Part shown: positions 28,140 to 40,479 of the stretch, one piece after another
How positions within the stretch are numbered: the stretch's first letter is position 1
How the letters are laid out: each line of letters opens with the position of its first letter
Assembly: GCA_021838715.1 (NCBI GenBank)
Contig: JAKCCX010000001.1
Location: 98,243 to 162,242, forward strand
Source: Pseudomonadota bacterium
GTDB lineage: Bacteria > Pseudomonadota > Gammaproteobacteria > Burkholderiales > Burkholderiaceae_F
Reading direction: 5' to 3'
DNA: 64,000 nucleotides
The notes under the pieces: generated by a model
Databases searched by the model: none
Seen by the model: the letters and a program-made list of their open reading frames with translations, nothing else
Told to the model about the DNA's origin: nothing
Position numbers and translations under genes: made by a program

Positions 28140-28783
28140 TTCCGCCTGCCCTTCATGCGCGCCTGGCGCCGCGCCGCCAGTTCTTCTTCATCGAGATACC
28201 GGTAGGTCTTTGCCGTCGCGTCGAGCGTCAGTGTCATATCACTGTTGGTCCGCAACTTGATGTCGTTGAGCGTGACGATGCGGGGAAGATCGGCGATGTC
28301 GGTCGCGAATGCGCCCAGATCGTCGTACCGTCCCGAGAGACGGATCGCAATCGGCAGCTCCGCGTAGTAGTCGCGCACCACCACCCGTCCCGGGCGGAAC
28401 AGCTCGAACTGCAAGCCGCGGCCGATCCCCGCCTGGTTGATGTCCGACAGCAGGGCGTCCATCTCCGCCTTGCTCGGCAGCTGCTTCTCGAGCATCAGGA
28501 CATACTGTCCGACCTGCTCCTTCTGGCGCCGCAGGTCGTCGAGGTTGATCGCCTGCGCGAGCTTGTAGCGATACTGCGCCTTGAGCGAAACCTCCTGCTG
28601 GCGCAACTGGTCGAGCTCGGCCATCTGCCCGCTCCAGAGCGCGAAATAGCCCACCAACGCACACACCAGAACCAAGGCCGCCCACAGGGTCGCGCGCGGG
28701 AGCAGCGGCCAGGTGCCGACGTTCTCGAGCGTGAGCCCCTGGAATTTGGCCGTGATGTCCGATATGGGAATCTTGATTGCCAT
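28136..28783 (-). CDS. pilO: type IV pilus alignment protein PilO
   Basis: Inner-membrane protein of the PilMNOP alignment subcomplex. The 215-residue protein has one membrane segment at about 29-50, a coiled-coil stretch (LDQLRQQEVSLKAQYRYKL) and a ferredoxin-like periplasmic domain. It lies 28 bp after pilN and overlaps pilP. Confidence 0.92.
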   Translation of the reverse strand: MAIKIPISDITAKFQGLTLENVGTWPLLPRATLWAALVLVCALVGYFALWSGQMAELDQLRQQEVSLKAQYRYKLAQAINLDDLRRQKEQVGQYVLMLEKQLPSKAEMDALLSDINQAGIGRGLQFELFRPGRVVVRDYYAELPIAIRLSGRYDDLGAFATDIADLPRIVTLNDIKLRTNSDMTLTLDATAKTYRYLDEEELAARRQARMKGRRK

Positions 28784-28811
28784 GGTTGTCGCCCGTGCCG
28801 CGATCCGCCCG

Positions 28812-29432
28812 TCACGCCTTCGCCGCGCGCATCGGCGCGGCGCCCGCCGGCTTGGCGCCGGCGGCGGAGTGGCTGGGCTTTTTCATCAAAAATTCGAGCG
28901 AGAACTCGAATACGCGCCGGGGAATGCCTTTCGGCCCCTGGGCCGCAACCCGGATCTCGATGAGCTGCGGGCGCTCGACGAAGCGTCCATTGTCCTGCAG
29001 GTTGCGCAGGTATTCCGAAACGCGCTCGTTCGACGCCGCCCAGCCCTCCACCCGCACGTGGTTGCCGTGCTCGTCGATCGACCGCAGGAAAACGCCATCC
29101 GGCGTCAGCCGCGTCAGTTCGCCGAACAGGTATACCGGTTCGTTGCGTCCCGACTGCAGGTCCTCGACGGCCTTCTCGCGGGCCCGTAGCGACGCAAGAT
29201 CCCGGCGCAGCGATGCGATCTCGTGAATCTGGACGTCGAGGCGGGCATTCGCGCGGGCAATGATCTCGTTGCGGTTGCGCTGCGCGCTGACGTAGCCGTC
29301 GAGCACCATCCAACCGAACAGCACGAGCGCGGCCCCCGCCAGCGCGCTCAGGCCGGTCATCGCGAAAAAAAGGTTCTTCTGGCGTTTCCGCCGTTCCTCG
29401 CGATGCGGCAGCAGATTGATGCGGATGCTCAC
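28812..29432 (-). CDS. pilN: type IV pilus assembly protein PilN
   Basis: Bitopic inner-membrane protein whose cytoplasmic N-terminus binds PilM. The 206-residue product starts at a GTG and reads MSIRINLLPHREERRKR, the conserved PilM-binding INLLP motif. One membrane segment follows at about 22-45, then a coiled coil. The start overlaps the pilM stop as GTGA. The C-terminal tail is alanine- and proline-rich and poorly conserved. Confidence 0.93.
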   Translation of the reverse strand: MSIRINLLPHREERRKRQKNLFFAMTGLSALAGAALVLFGWMVLDGYVSAQRNRNEIIARANARLDVQIHEIASLRRDLASLRAREKAVEDLQSGRNEPVYLFGELTRLTPDGVFLRSIDEHGNHVRVEGWAASNERVSEYLRNLQDNGRFVERPQLIEIRVAAQGPKGIPRRVFEFSLEFLMKKPSHSAAGAKPAGAAPMRAAKA

Positions 29433-30508
29433 TTGTCGAATCTCCGCATCGCCAATCCGCAGGGCGTGAGCAGCGCCGGGGCATCCAGGCGCAGTTGACG
29501 CTCCCGGATGTTCGGGGACAGCTCCATCCCCTTGAACGGCGAAATGACCGAGGTCGGCACCTGGGCGCGCTCCATCAGCGCTTCGGGAAGTCCCGTCAGC
29601 ACCGAGGAGCCGCCCGCCAGCATGATCTGATCCACGCGCGTGTAGGGCGTCGAAGTGAAGAAGAACTGCAGGGCCCGCGTGATCTCCGTCGTTGCCGAAT
29701 CGACGAACGGCTTGAGCACCTCATCCTCATAATTGGCCGGGAGGTCGCCGCTGCGCTTTTTCTGTTCCGCCTCTTCGGCCGGAATGCCATACGCGCGGGA
29801 GATGTCGCCGGTGAGCTGCTGCCCGCCGAACGGCTGCTCGCGTTCGTAGATCGCCTCGCCATCGAGCATGACGCTCACGCCGGTGGTGTTGGCGCCGATG
29901 TAGAACACGGCGATGACCAGCCCCTCCCCCTGGTTGGGGAGCTGTCCGATCAACCGCTCCAGTGCCGCCCGCGATGCGAAGGATTCGACGTCGACCACGA
30001 GCGGATTGAGGCCGGCGGCCTGCACCACCGCCAGACGATCCTCGACCTTCTCCTTGCGGGAAGCCGCGATCAGCACTTCGACGTCTTCCGGAGAATTGGG
30101 GATCGGCCCCAGCACCTGGAAATCGAGGCTGACCTCGTCGAGCGCGAACGGAATGTACTGGTTCGCCTCGCTCTCGACCTGCATCTCCATCTCTTCTTCA
30201 CGGAGGTTGCCGGGCAGTGCGATGCGCTTGGTGATGACGGCCGAGGTCGGCAGGGCCATGGCCACGTTCTTGATCCGCGTACCGGAACGCCGCCAGGCGC
30301 GCCGCACGGCGTCGGCGACCACGTCGATCTTGTCGATATTGCCATCGACGACGGCGCCGCGCGGGATCGGCTCGACGGCATACCGCTCCAGGCGCACCAC
30401 GCCCTCCCCGGCATCAGCCAGTTCGACGAGCTTGATGCTCGACGAGCCGACGTCGAGCCCGATCAGCGGCGGCGTCTTGGACGAAAAAAACGGCAGTTCG
30501 AAGGCCAA
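29429..30508 (-). CDS. pilM: type IV pilus assembly protein PilM
   Basis: Actin-like cytoplasmic ATPase that recruits PilN and the motor. The 359-residue product has LIGLDVGSSSIKLVEL near the start and MLAGGSSVLTGLPEAL near the end, the two phosphate-binding motifs of the actin fold. The only workable start is the TTG at 30508, preceded by GGGAG at seven-base spacing. It heads the pilMNOPQ operon. Confidence 0.94.
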   Translation of the reverse strand: MAFELPFFSSKTPPLIGLDVGSSSIKLVELADAGEGVVRLERYAVEPIPRGAVVDGNIDKIDVVADAVRRAWRRSGTRIKNVAMALPTSAVITKRIALPGNLREEEMEMQVESEANQYIPFALDEVSLDFQVLGPIPNSPEDVEVLIAASRKEKVEDRLAVVQAAGLNPLVVDVESFASRAALERLIGQLPNQGEGLVIAVFYIGANTTGVSVMLDGEAIYEREQPFGGQQLTGDISRAYGIPAEEAEQKKRSGDLPANYEDEVLKPFVDSATTEITRALQFFFTSTPYTRVDQIMLAGGSSVLTGLPEALMERAQVPTSVISPFKGMELSPNIRERQLRLDAPALLTPCGLAMRRFDK

Positions 30509-30878
30509 AGCGGCGCTCCCATTCAGACCGGCAAACCCGCGTCGGCGACGCGTTCGTCGGGTTTCCTCTGGAATTTCAATGCATTGTCATAGACACGCCG
30601 AGACCTGCTTCGGAGCGCCGCCCGGCATTTTCCTTACAATCCGGGAAGTTACCATCCTTTTTGAAGATGACGCTCGAAATCGTAGCAAGGGCAATTCCCG
30701 CAGCCAAGCCCTGCAAACGGTCGATGAGTGGCACGTTTCCGGTACTCCGGCGCGGAAGGCGGTGCAATTTTGTCCTGCACAAGCGATGATCGGCGCCCGC
30801 CTATAATCGTCGACCACTCCTCGCCGTCAGGCGACAGGCCGGCGTCCGGCTTCCTTTAATCGTCAACAAGCATTCACG
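30509..30878. promoter_or_regulatory. 370-bp divergent intergenic region between pilM and mrcA
   Basis: No gene is seen here. A candidate pilM promoter on the minus strand is TTGGCT at 30702-30707, a 17-bp spacer, and TACGAT at 30679-30684; its transcript would carry a leader of about 165 nt. On the plus strand a perfect TATAAT at 30802-30807 would serve mrcA with a leader of about 65 nt, although its -35 region is weak. The stretch is less GC-rich than the genes around it. Confidence 0.5.
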
Positions 30879-33284
30879 GTGAAATCGGATCGACCTGCAG
30901 GTCCTGCCCCCGGCCCATCGCGGCGGGCCCCCGGCGCCGGCGTGCGCCTGCTCGGATTCCTCGTCGTCGTCATCGGGGCCGGCGCCGCGTGCGCGGCGTT
31001 CCTCGGCGCGATGCTGTTCGCGCTCGCCTACCACCGCCTTCCGTCCACCGAGGCCCTGACCAATTACCGGCCCAAGCTGCCGCTGCGCGTGTGGAGCGCC
31101 GACGGCGTCCTGCTGGGCGAGTTCGGCGAGGAACGGCGCCGGTTCGTCGCCCTTCGCGACGTCCCCAAACCGCTCAAGGAAGCCATTCTCGCGGCGGAAG
31201 ACACGAATTTCTATCAGCATGGCGGTTTCGATGCCGTCGGCATCCTGCGGGCGATGGTCGCGGATATCGTGTCCGGCCATCGGGTCCAGGGGGCCAGCAC
31301 GATCACGATGCAGGTTGCGCGCAACTTCTTCCTGAGTTCCGAGCGGACATACCTGCGCAAGATTTATGAAATCGCGATGGCGGTCAAGATCGAATCGGAA
31401 CTGTCCAAGGACCGCATCCTCGAGATCTATGTCAACCAGATCTACCTCGGCCAGCGCGCCTACGGATTCGCCGCCGCGGCGCAGACGTATTTCGGCAAGC
31501 CGCTGTCGAAGCTTTCGCTGGCGGAGTGCGCCATGCTTGCCGAACTGCCCAAGGCACCCAGCACCGGCAATCCGCAGGTCAATCCGAAATTCGCGCGGGC
31601 GCGCCAGCACTACGTGCTCGGGCGCATGCTGGCCGACGGCTACATCGACCGGAAGGCATACGATGCCGCGATGGCGCAGCCGATCTCGGTCCGCGGCAGC
31701 GAAACGGCCTTCACCAATACGACCCGCTCCGGGGTCCACGCCGAATACGCGACCGAACTGGTCCGGCAGATGGTCGCCGACGTCTATCACGAGGACACCT
31801 ACGAGTACGGGCTGAACGTCGTCACGACGATCGACAGCCGTGCCCAGGAACTGGCCTACACCGCCTTGCGCCGGCAGGTGCTGGCCTACGACCGGCTGCG
31901 CGGCTATCGCGGCCCGGAACGGCACGTCGACCTCGACGCCGCGGCCGACGACAAGGCGCGCAAGCGGCAGATTGCCGCGGCCCTGGCCGCCGCGCCCGAG
32001 GTTCCCGGCTTTCCGGCGGCCGTGGTGCTCGCCGCCGGGCCGCGCGCCGTGCGCGCCCGCCTGGCCGACGGCTCGACCGTCGAGATCCGGGGCGGCAGCC
32101 TGAAGTTCGTGGCCGCGGCGCTCCGGCGCCATGCGCCGCGCGCCCACCGCATCACGCCGGGTTCGATCATCCGGCTCACCCGCGGCGCCCGCGACGACTG
32201 GACGATCACGCAGCTGCCGGCGGTGCAGGCGGCGTTCGTCGCCGCCGATTCCCGGAGCGGCGCGGTGCGGGCACTCGTCGGCGGCTTCGACTTTCGGCTG
32301 AACAAGTTCGATCATGTGACGCAGGCCTGGCGGCAACCGGGTTCCAGCATCAAGCCGTTCCTCTTTTCCGCCGCGATCGAAAAGGGCGTGATGACCACGA
32401 CGCTCGTCAACGATGCGCCGCTCATCATCCCGGCGGCGGAAACCGGCAGCACGCCGTGGCAGCCCAAAGACTATGAACCCGACTTCAAGGGACCGATGAC
32501 CTTGCGGGAAGGCCTGGCGGAATCGCGCAACCTCGTATCGATCCGCGTGCTGCAGGCCATCGGTCCGGATTACGCCCAGAAGTACATCGAGCGCTTCGGC
32601 TTCGACCCCGGCAGAAACCCCGCCTACCTGACCATGGCGCTCGGGGCCGGCGCCGTCACGCCCTGGCAGGAGCTGGGCGCGTACGCGATCATCGCCAACG
32701 GCGGATACGCCGTGCATCCCTACCTCATCCAGCGGGTCACCGACGGAACCGGCCACGTCCTCATGACAGCGCATCCGGAAGTCGCGGAACAGAATGCGCC
32801 GCAGGTATATGACGCGCGAACCGACTACGTGATGAACAGCCTGCTGCAGGACGTCACGCGCTACGGCACCGCCAAGCGCGCCTCGGTCCTCCATCGCGAC
32901 GACATCGCCGGGAAGACCGGGACCACGAACCTGTCGCATGACGCGTGGTTCTCGGGCTACGGCGGCGGCACGGTGGCCGTGTCCTGGGTGGGCTTCGATC
33001 AACCGAAGCCGCTCGGCGCGCACGAAACGGGCGGCGACCTCGCCCTGCCGATCTGGATCGACTACATGGCCGGGATGCTGAAAGGGGTGCCGGAAACCGT
33101 GCGCCCGATGCCGCCGGGCGTGGTCCAGGTCAACGGCGACGTCTACCTGCAGGAATTCCAGCCCGGCAACGGCGGCATCGCCAGCATCGGCGTCGACGAT
33201 TCGTCCTCGACGCCGGGCTCCGCTCCCGCGATGACCGGCGCCAACCCGGCGATGTCGCAATGGCTGCAATACGAGCGGCACTGA
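30879..33284 (+). CDS. mrcA: penicillin-binding protein 1A
   Basis: Bifunctional peptidoglycan synthase. The 801-residue protein starts at GTG 30879, has one N-terminal membrane segment at about 22-50, a GT51 glycosyltransferase domain (EDTNFYQHGGFD, GASTITMQVARNFFLS), an OB-like insert, and a transpeptidase with SSIK (catalytic S489), SRN and KTGT (K679). The classical upstream location relative to pilM, divergently transcribed, matches many proteobacteria. Its 3' end overlaps the next gene by 25 bp in another frame. Confidence 0.95.
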   Translation: MKSDRPAGPAPGPSRRAPGAGVRLLGFLVVVIGAGAACAAFLGAMLFALAYHRLPSTEALTNYRPKLPLRVWSADGVLLGEFGEERRRFVALRDVPKPLKEAILAAEDTNFYQHGGFDAVGILRAMVADIVSGHRVQGASTITMQVARNFFLSSERTYLRKIYEIAMAVKIESELSKDRILEIYVNQIYLGQRAYGFAAAAQTYFGKPLSKLSLAECAMLAELPKAPSTGNPQVNPKFARARQHYVLGRMLADGYIDRKAYDAAMAQPISVRGSETAFTNTTRSGVHAEYATELVRQMVADVYHEDTYEYGLNVVTTIDSRAQELAYTALRRQVLAYDRLRGYRGPERHVDLDAAADDKARKRQIAAALAAAPEVPGFPAAVVLAAGPRAVRARLADGSTVEIRGGSLKFVAAALRRHAPRAHRITPGSIIRLTRGARDDWTITQLPAVQAAFVAADSRSGAVRALVGGFDFRLNKFDHVTQAWRQPGSSIKPFLFSAAIEKGVMTTTLVNDAPLIIPAAETGSTPWQPKDYEPDFKGPMTLREGLAESRNLVSIRVLQAIGPDYAQKYIERFGFDPGRNPAYLTMALGAGAVTPWQELGAYAIIANGGYAVHPYLIQRVTDGTGHVLMTAHPEVAEQNAPQVYDARTDYVMNSLLQDVTRYGTAKRASVLHRDDIAGKTGTTNLSHDAWFSGYGGGTVAVSWVGFDQPKPLGAHETGGDLALPIWIDYMAGMLKGVPETVRPMPPGVVQVNGDVYLQEFQPGNGGIASIGVDDSSSTPGSAPAMTGANPAMSQWLQYERH

Positions 33285-34513
33285 AGATCCGGAACCGGAT
33301 CGAGGCGGCATTCGCGTCCGCGGGGGTGCGCTGGGAGACCGTGCTCGCGGTGGTGGCGCCGGTCCACCGGTGGTGGGCCCGTACCGGCATTCCGATCGTC
33401 CTCGCCCTGTTCAACTGCGCGCTCGGCGCGGTGCTCCTGCGGCCCTACTCGGCCCAGCTCCATGGTCTGCTGCGGGACGCGGAGCAGACCAACGGGCTTG
33501 TCCGGATCGCCGACCTGCTCGTCCTTCCGCCGGTATTCGCCGCCCTCGGACTGATCGTGATGTCCGCGGGTCTGGCCCTGCGGGCGCGGCTGGCCTGGTT
33601 GATCTCGTTCCTGCTGCTCGCCTTCATTCTCGGTGCGGCGGCGCTGAATCACCATCGACATCTCGACTTCCTGCTGACGATCACGGTCGGGCAAACGCTG
33701 CTGCTGTTGCTCTACTGGCGGCGATTCGACCGCAGCAGCCTGACCACCGGGGCGCTGTTCGCGCTGCTCGGCGTCGGCAGCGTGATGACGTACGGCGTGC
33801 TCGGCGCGCTGTGGCTCGGCGCCGGGTTCCGGCCGCCGATCCATGATCCGGTGACCGCCGTCTATTACGCGGTCGTGACCATGTCCACGGTCGGGTACGG
33901 AGACATCGTTCCCCATACCGACGGCGCCAGGCTGTTCACGGTATCGTTGATCGTCCTGGGCATCACCGTCTTCGCCACCACGCTGGGCGTGGTGATCGGA
34001 CCGCTGGTCGGCGGCAGCGTCAAACGCATCGTGCAAGGGAGGATCGCCAAGGTGTCCCGCAAGAACCATTTCGTCATCATCGGCCGCTCCACGCTGGCGT
34101 TCAACATCTTCCGCCGCCTGCAGGAGCGCGACGTGCCCATCACCGTGGTGGTCCCGACCGGGCAGGAGCTGCCGTACCCGGGGGGGACCGACCTGCTGAT
34201 CGGCGATGCGGCCAGCGACAGCGATCTCCTGCACGCCGCGGGCGTGCCCGCCGCGCGCATGGTGCTGATCCTGCGCGACGACGACGCGGAGAACGCCTTT
34301 GCCGTACTTGCGGTGAAGGAGATCGCCCCCCAGGTTCGGACGCTCGCGGTGGTCAATGATCCACGAAACCTGGAGAAGATCCGCCGCACGCAGCCCGACA
34401 TGGTGTTCGCGCCGCAGCTGCTCGGCGGCGAACTGCTGATCCGGACGCTGTTCGAGGAGACTGTCGACAACGACCTGATCAATCGCCTGCTGTTCCCGAC
34501 GGAGACCCGCTAG
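33260..34513 (+). CDS. voltage-gated-type potassium channel with RCK/TrkA-N domain
   Basis: A 417-residue membrane protein with several transmembrane segments, a pore loop with K+ selectivity filter TVGYGD at 210-215, and a cytosolic Rossmann/RCK domain from about 268 (FVIIGRSTLAFNIF). It resembles E. coli Kch-type channels. The ATG at 33260 lies inside mrcA; it has no clear Shine-Dalgarno, and a GTG 68 bp downstream is an alternative. It is likely cotranscribed with mrcA. Confidence 0.87.
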   Translation: MAAIRAALKIRNRIEAAFASAGVRWETVLAVVAPVHRWWARTGIPIVLALFNCALGAVLLRPYSAQLHGLLRDAEQTNGLVRIADLLVLPPVFAALGLIVMSAGLALRARLAWLISFLLLAFILGAAALNHHRHLDFLLTITVGQTLLLLLYWRRFDRSSLTTGALFALLGVGSVMTYGVLGALWLGAGFRPPIHDPVTAVYYAVVTMSTVGYGDIVPHTDGARLFTVSLIVLGITVFATTLGVVIGPLVGGSVKRIVQGRIAKVSRKNHFVIIGRSTLAFNIFRRLQERDVPITVVVPTGQELPYPGGTDLLIGDAASDSDLLHAAGVPAARMVLILRDDDAENAFAVLAVKEIAPQVRTLAVVNDPRNLEKIRRTQPDMVFAPQLLGGELLIRTLFEETVDNDLINRLLFPTETR

Positions 34514-34514
34514 T

Positions 34515-34540
34515 GTCCTGAGTCGGAACCGACGACGGAC
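34515..34540. terminator. hairpin between convergent genes
   Basis: A near-perfect palindrome follows the channel stop: GTCC at 34515-34518, GTCGG at 34522-34526, CCGAC at 34529-34533 and GGAC at 34537-34540. It lies between the convergent channel and cyaY genes and could act in both directions, but no U-tract follows on either strand. Confidence 0.35.
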
Positions 34541-34553
34541 AAGGCGGCGCGCA

Positions 34554-34874
34554 TCACCCGAGGAGATGCGTCTCCGCACCTCGCAAGGCCGTCACCACCC
34601 GCGACAGGCTTTCGAACAGTTCCGCGCCACTGCGCCGATCGATCCAGCGATCGCCGTCGGCATCGAAATGCATCGCTCCGCTGCTGCGCGATGCCAGCCA
34701 GATCTGGCGCGTCGGCGCCTGCGCGTTGACGACGATCTGCGCGCCATTTTCCAGTTCGATCGTCAGGACATGGCCGGACCGGGAACAGTCGGCGTCGATG
34801 TCGGCTTCCTCGAGTGCAGCCTCGATCCGCACCAGCGTCTGATCGACGCGATGCAGGAATTGCGTTTCGCTCAT
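34554..34874 (-). CDS. cyaY: frataxin-like iron donor CyaY
   Basis: Regulates iron-sulfur cluster assembly through iron and IscS binding. The 106-residue protein starts MSETQFLHRVDQTL and carries the acidic ridge EEADIDADCSRSGHVLTIE, then QIVVNAQAPTRQIWLASRS and WIDRRSG, all frataxin signatures. It is divergent from lptM, 14 bp between starts. Confidence 0.93.
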   Translation of the reverse strand: MSETQFLHRVDQTLVRIEAALEEADIDADCSRSGHVLTIELENGAQIVVNAQAPTRQIWLASRSSGAMHFDADGDRWIDRRSGAELFESLSRVVTALRGAETHLLG

Positions 34875-34888
34875 GGTAGATTTCCCAA

Positions 34889-35179
34889 ATGATTTCCCAT
34901 TCCCGCGCGCGAGTTCTCCCGCTGTCCGCCCCTGCAATCTGCGCCGCACTGTCTTCGGTCCTGATGCTGGCCGCCTGCGGCCAGACCGGCCCGCTCACGC
35001 TGCGGGGATACCCCGAGAATACCCCTTGGCCGGTACATACCCCACCGCCGGCAAGCGCGGCGCCGGAAAAACCTGCGGCAACGACCGGACAGGCGCCGAC
35101 GACGACGGCGGCGCCCGGAACCCAGACCGATACCACCCGGACGCCGGCGCCAAGCCCTGCGCCGCCGAACCAGCCATGA
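34889..35179 (+). CDS. lptM: LptM-like small lipoprotein (LPS translocon maturation factor)
   Basis: A 96-residue lipoprotein with signal peptide, lipobox LAAC and the defining CGQTGPLTL motif right after the lipidated cysteine. LptM (YifL) helps oxidative maturation of LptD in E. coli. The remainder is proline-, alanine- and threonine-rich low-complexity sequence. Position between cyaY and lysA is the classic one. The stop overlaps lysA (ATGA). Confidence 0.87.
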   Translation: MISHSRARVLPLSAPAICAALSSVLMLAACGQTGPLTLRGYPENTPWPVHTPPPASAAPEKPAATTGQAPTTTAAPGTQTDTTRTPAPSPAPPNQP

Positions 35180-36447
35180 CCACTGCTCCCGACGCGGCTT
35201 TCCCGCTGATCGACAACCAGCTGCACTGCGAAGGCGTGGCACTGGAATCCGTTGCGCAACGCTATGGCACGCCGACCTACGTCTACTCCCGGCAAGCGGT
35301 GCTCGATCCGTTCCGGCGCTACGCCGATGCCCTTGCGGGGCGGCGGAGTCTCGTGTGCTATGCGGTGAAGGCGAACTCCAATCTGGGGATCCTCCACCTT
35401 CTCGCGCGCGCCGGCGCGGGTTTCGACATCGTTTCCGGCGGCGAACTCGCACGCGTGCTTGCCGCAGGTGCTCCGGCGTCGCGCGTGGTGTTTTCCGGCG
35501 TCGGCAAGCGTGCGGACGAAATCGCGGACGCACTGGCCGCCGGGATCGCATGCTTCAACGTCGAGTCGGAAGCGGAACTGCATCTGCTCGACGCGATCGC
35601 GCAGCGCCTGGGGCGCCGCGCGCCGGTGTCGCTGCGCGTCAACCCCGACGTCGACCCGCAGACCCACCCCTACATCTCCACCGGGTTGAAATCCAACAAG
35701 TTCGGCATTCCCATCGGCGATGCGCCGGCCCTCTACCGGCGTGCGGCGGGCATGGCGGGACTGGAGATCGTGGGCGTCGACTGTCACATCGGCTCGCAGC
35801 TCACCTCGATCGCCCCCATGCTCGACGCGGCCAACCGTGTGTTCGATCTCGTCGATCGGATCGAGCGCGAGGGGATCCCGATTCCCCACCTCGATTTCGG
35901 CGGCGGTCTGGGCATCGCCTATCGGGATGAGGATCCGCCGGAGATCGAAGCCTGGGTGGCGGCCATCCTGTCCTGCGCCGACCGCCGCGGCCACGGCGAC
36001 AAATTTTTCCTGCTCGAACCCGGCCGCTCCATCGTCGGCAACGCGGGCGCCCTGCTTACCCGGGTCCTGCACTGCAAGCCGGGGGCGGAGAAGAACTTTG
36101 CCATCGTCGATGCGGCCATGAACGACCTCATCCGCCCCACGTTGTACGACGCATGGATGGATGTGCGTGCGGTGCGTCCGCGGCCCGGCATGCCGAAGAC
36201 CTTCGACATCGTCGGGCCGGTGTGCGAAAGCGGCGACTGGCTCGCGCGCGAACGTGCGCTGTGCATCGAGGAAGGAGATTTGCTTGCCGTGCTTTCCGCG
36301 GGCGCATACGGCATGAGCATGGCCAGCAATTACAACAGTCGGGGGCGCCCGGCGGAGGTGCTCGTCGATGGAACGCAAATGCATCTCGTGCGCAGACGCG
36401 AAACGATCGACGACCTGATCGCGCTGGAAGCCGTGGTGCCCGACTGA
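35176..36447 (+). CDS. lysA: diaminopimelate decarboxylase
   Basis: PLP enzyme that makes L-lysine from meso-diaminopimelate. The 423-residue protein has the PLP lysine in CYAVKANSN, the H/G-rich site GVDCHIGSQLTS, the glycine loop HLDFGGGLGIAY, EPGRSIVGNAG and GPVCESGDWLA with the catalytic cysteine. It starts inside the lptM stop codon and is followed by a terminator-like hairpin. Confidence 0.96.
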   Translation: MTTAPDAAFPLIDNQLHCEGVALESVAQRYGTPTYVYSRQAVLDPFRRYADALAGRRSLVCYAVKANSNLGILHLLARAGAGFDIVSGGELARVLAAGAPASRVVFSGVGKRADEIADALAAGIACFNVESEAELHLLDAIAQRLGRRAPVSLRVNPDVDPQTHPYISTGLKSNKFGIPIGDAPALYRRAAGMAGLEIVGVDCHIGSQLTSIAPMLDAANRVFDLVDRIEREGIPIPHLDFGGGLGIAYRDEDPPEIEAWVAAILSCADRRGHGDKFFLLEPGRSIVGNAGALLTRVLHCKPGAEKNFAIVDAAMNDLIRPTLYDAWMDVRAVRPRPGMPKTFDIVGPVCESGDWLARERALCIEEGDLLAVLSAGAYGMSMASNYNSRGRPAEVLVDGTQMHLVRRRETIDDLIALEAVVPD

Positions 36448-36464
36448 TCGCAATGCGAACCCCC

Positions 36465-36496
36465 CCGCGGCAAGCCGCCGCGGTTGGTGTTCGTTT
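36465..36496 (+). terminator. terminator-like hairpin after lysA
   Basis: A 7-bp perfect stem pairs CCGCGGC at 36465-36471 with GCCGCGG at 36477-36483 around a 5-nt loop. A T-rich tail, TTGGTGTTCGTTT, follows. It lies 17 bp after the lysA stop. Confidence 0.55.
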
Positions 36497-36592
36497 GATC
36501 TAGCCCAAATCTCCGGCTGCGAAACGACATAGCCTTCCGATCATGGCATCGGAATCGATCGGGTTTCGCAATTCCGCAGGGAGAGTCCGCAA

Positions 36593-36715
36593 ATGGGTAT
36601 TCCACAGGCCACGTTGGGTGGCTTCGTCATCGGCATCATCCTGTTCTTCGTCCTGCTGCGCCTTGGCATCATCGATCGCTGGATCGAGTGGGTCGACAAC
36701 TGGGAAGCGAAGTAA
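36593..36715 (+). CDS. 40-residue single-span membrane microprotein
   Basis: A short gene with GGGAG about ten bases upstream of the ATG. The product begins MGIPQATLGG, continues with the hydrophobic span FVIGIILFFVLLRLGII, and ends DRWIEWVDNWEAK, a tryptophan-rich amphipathic tail. Codons are GC-rich at third positions as in its neighbours, and the ORF ends at TAA. I do not recognise the family. It resembles small inner-membrane regulators. It is isolated between lysA and the convergent reductase gene. Confidence 0.55.
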   Translation: MGIPQATLGGFVIGIILFFVLLRLGIIDRWIEWVDNWEAK

Positions 36716-36795
36716 ACACCGGACGGCCGCGTACCGAAGCGCAGCGCGCCGGAGCGGCGCAGCGGCGGGGGTCCGCCGCGCAGTTTGAACCCGCA

Positions 36796-38647
<1,852 letters not shown>

Positions 38648-38707
38648 CGATGTGCCCTCGCGGTTTGCGGCAAACTCCGCACTCTGGCTGCCATATTAAC
38701 GAGGTTG

Positions 38708-38722
38708 CGGCGCCTTGCGCCG
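38708..38722. promoter_or_regulatory. palindrome in the cytochrome c4 / engB divergent region
   Basis: CGGCGC-CTT-GCGCCG is a perfect 6-bp stem with a 3-nt spacer in the 108-bp divergent spacer. An AT-rich TATTAA lies next to it at about 38693-38698. It may be an operator or chance in a GC-rich genome. Confidence 0.25.
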
Positions 38723-38755
38723 TTACCGGAAAGTAGTATTCACCCATACCCCCCC

Positions 38756-40452
<1,697 letters not shown>

Positions 40453-40479
40453 CCGGACCACTTTCGCCGCCGCCTTTCC

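Noticed and set aside
30801-33311. Long minus-strand open frame across the PBP1a gene
   Set aside because: It is a shadow of mrcA; the plus-strand frame has all PBP1a motifs.
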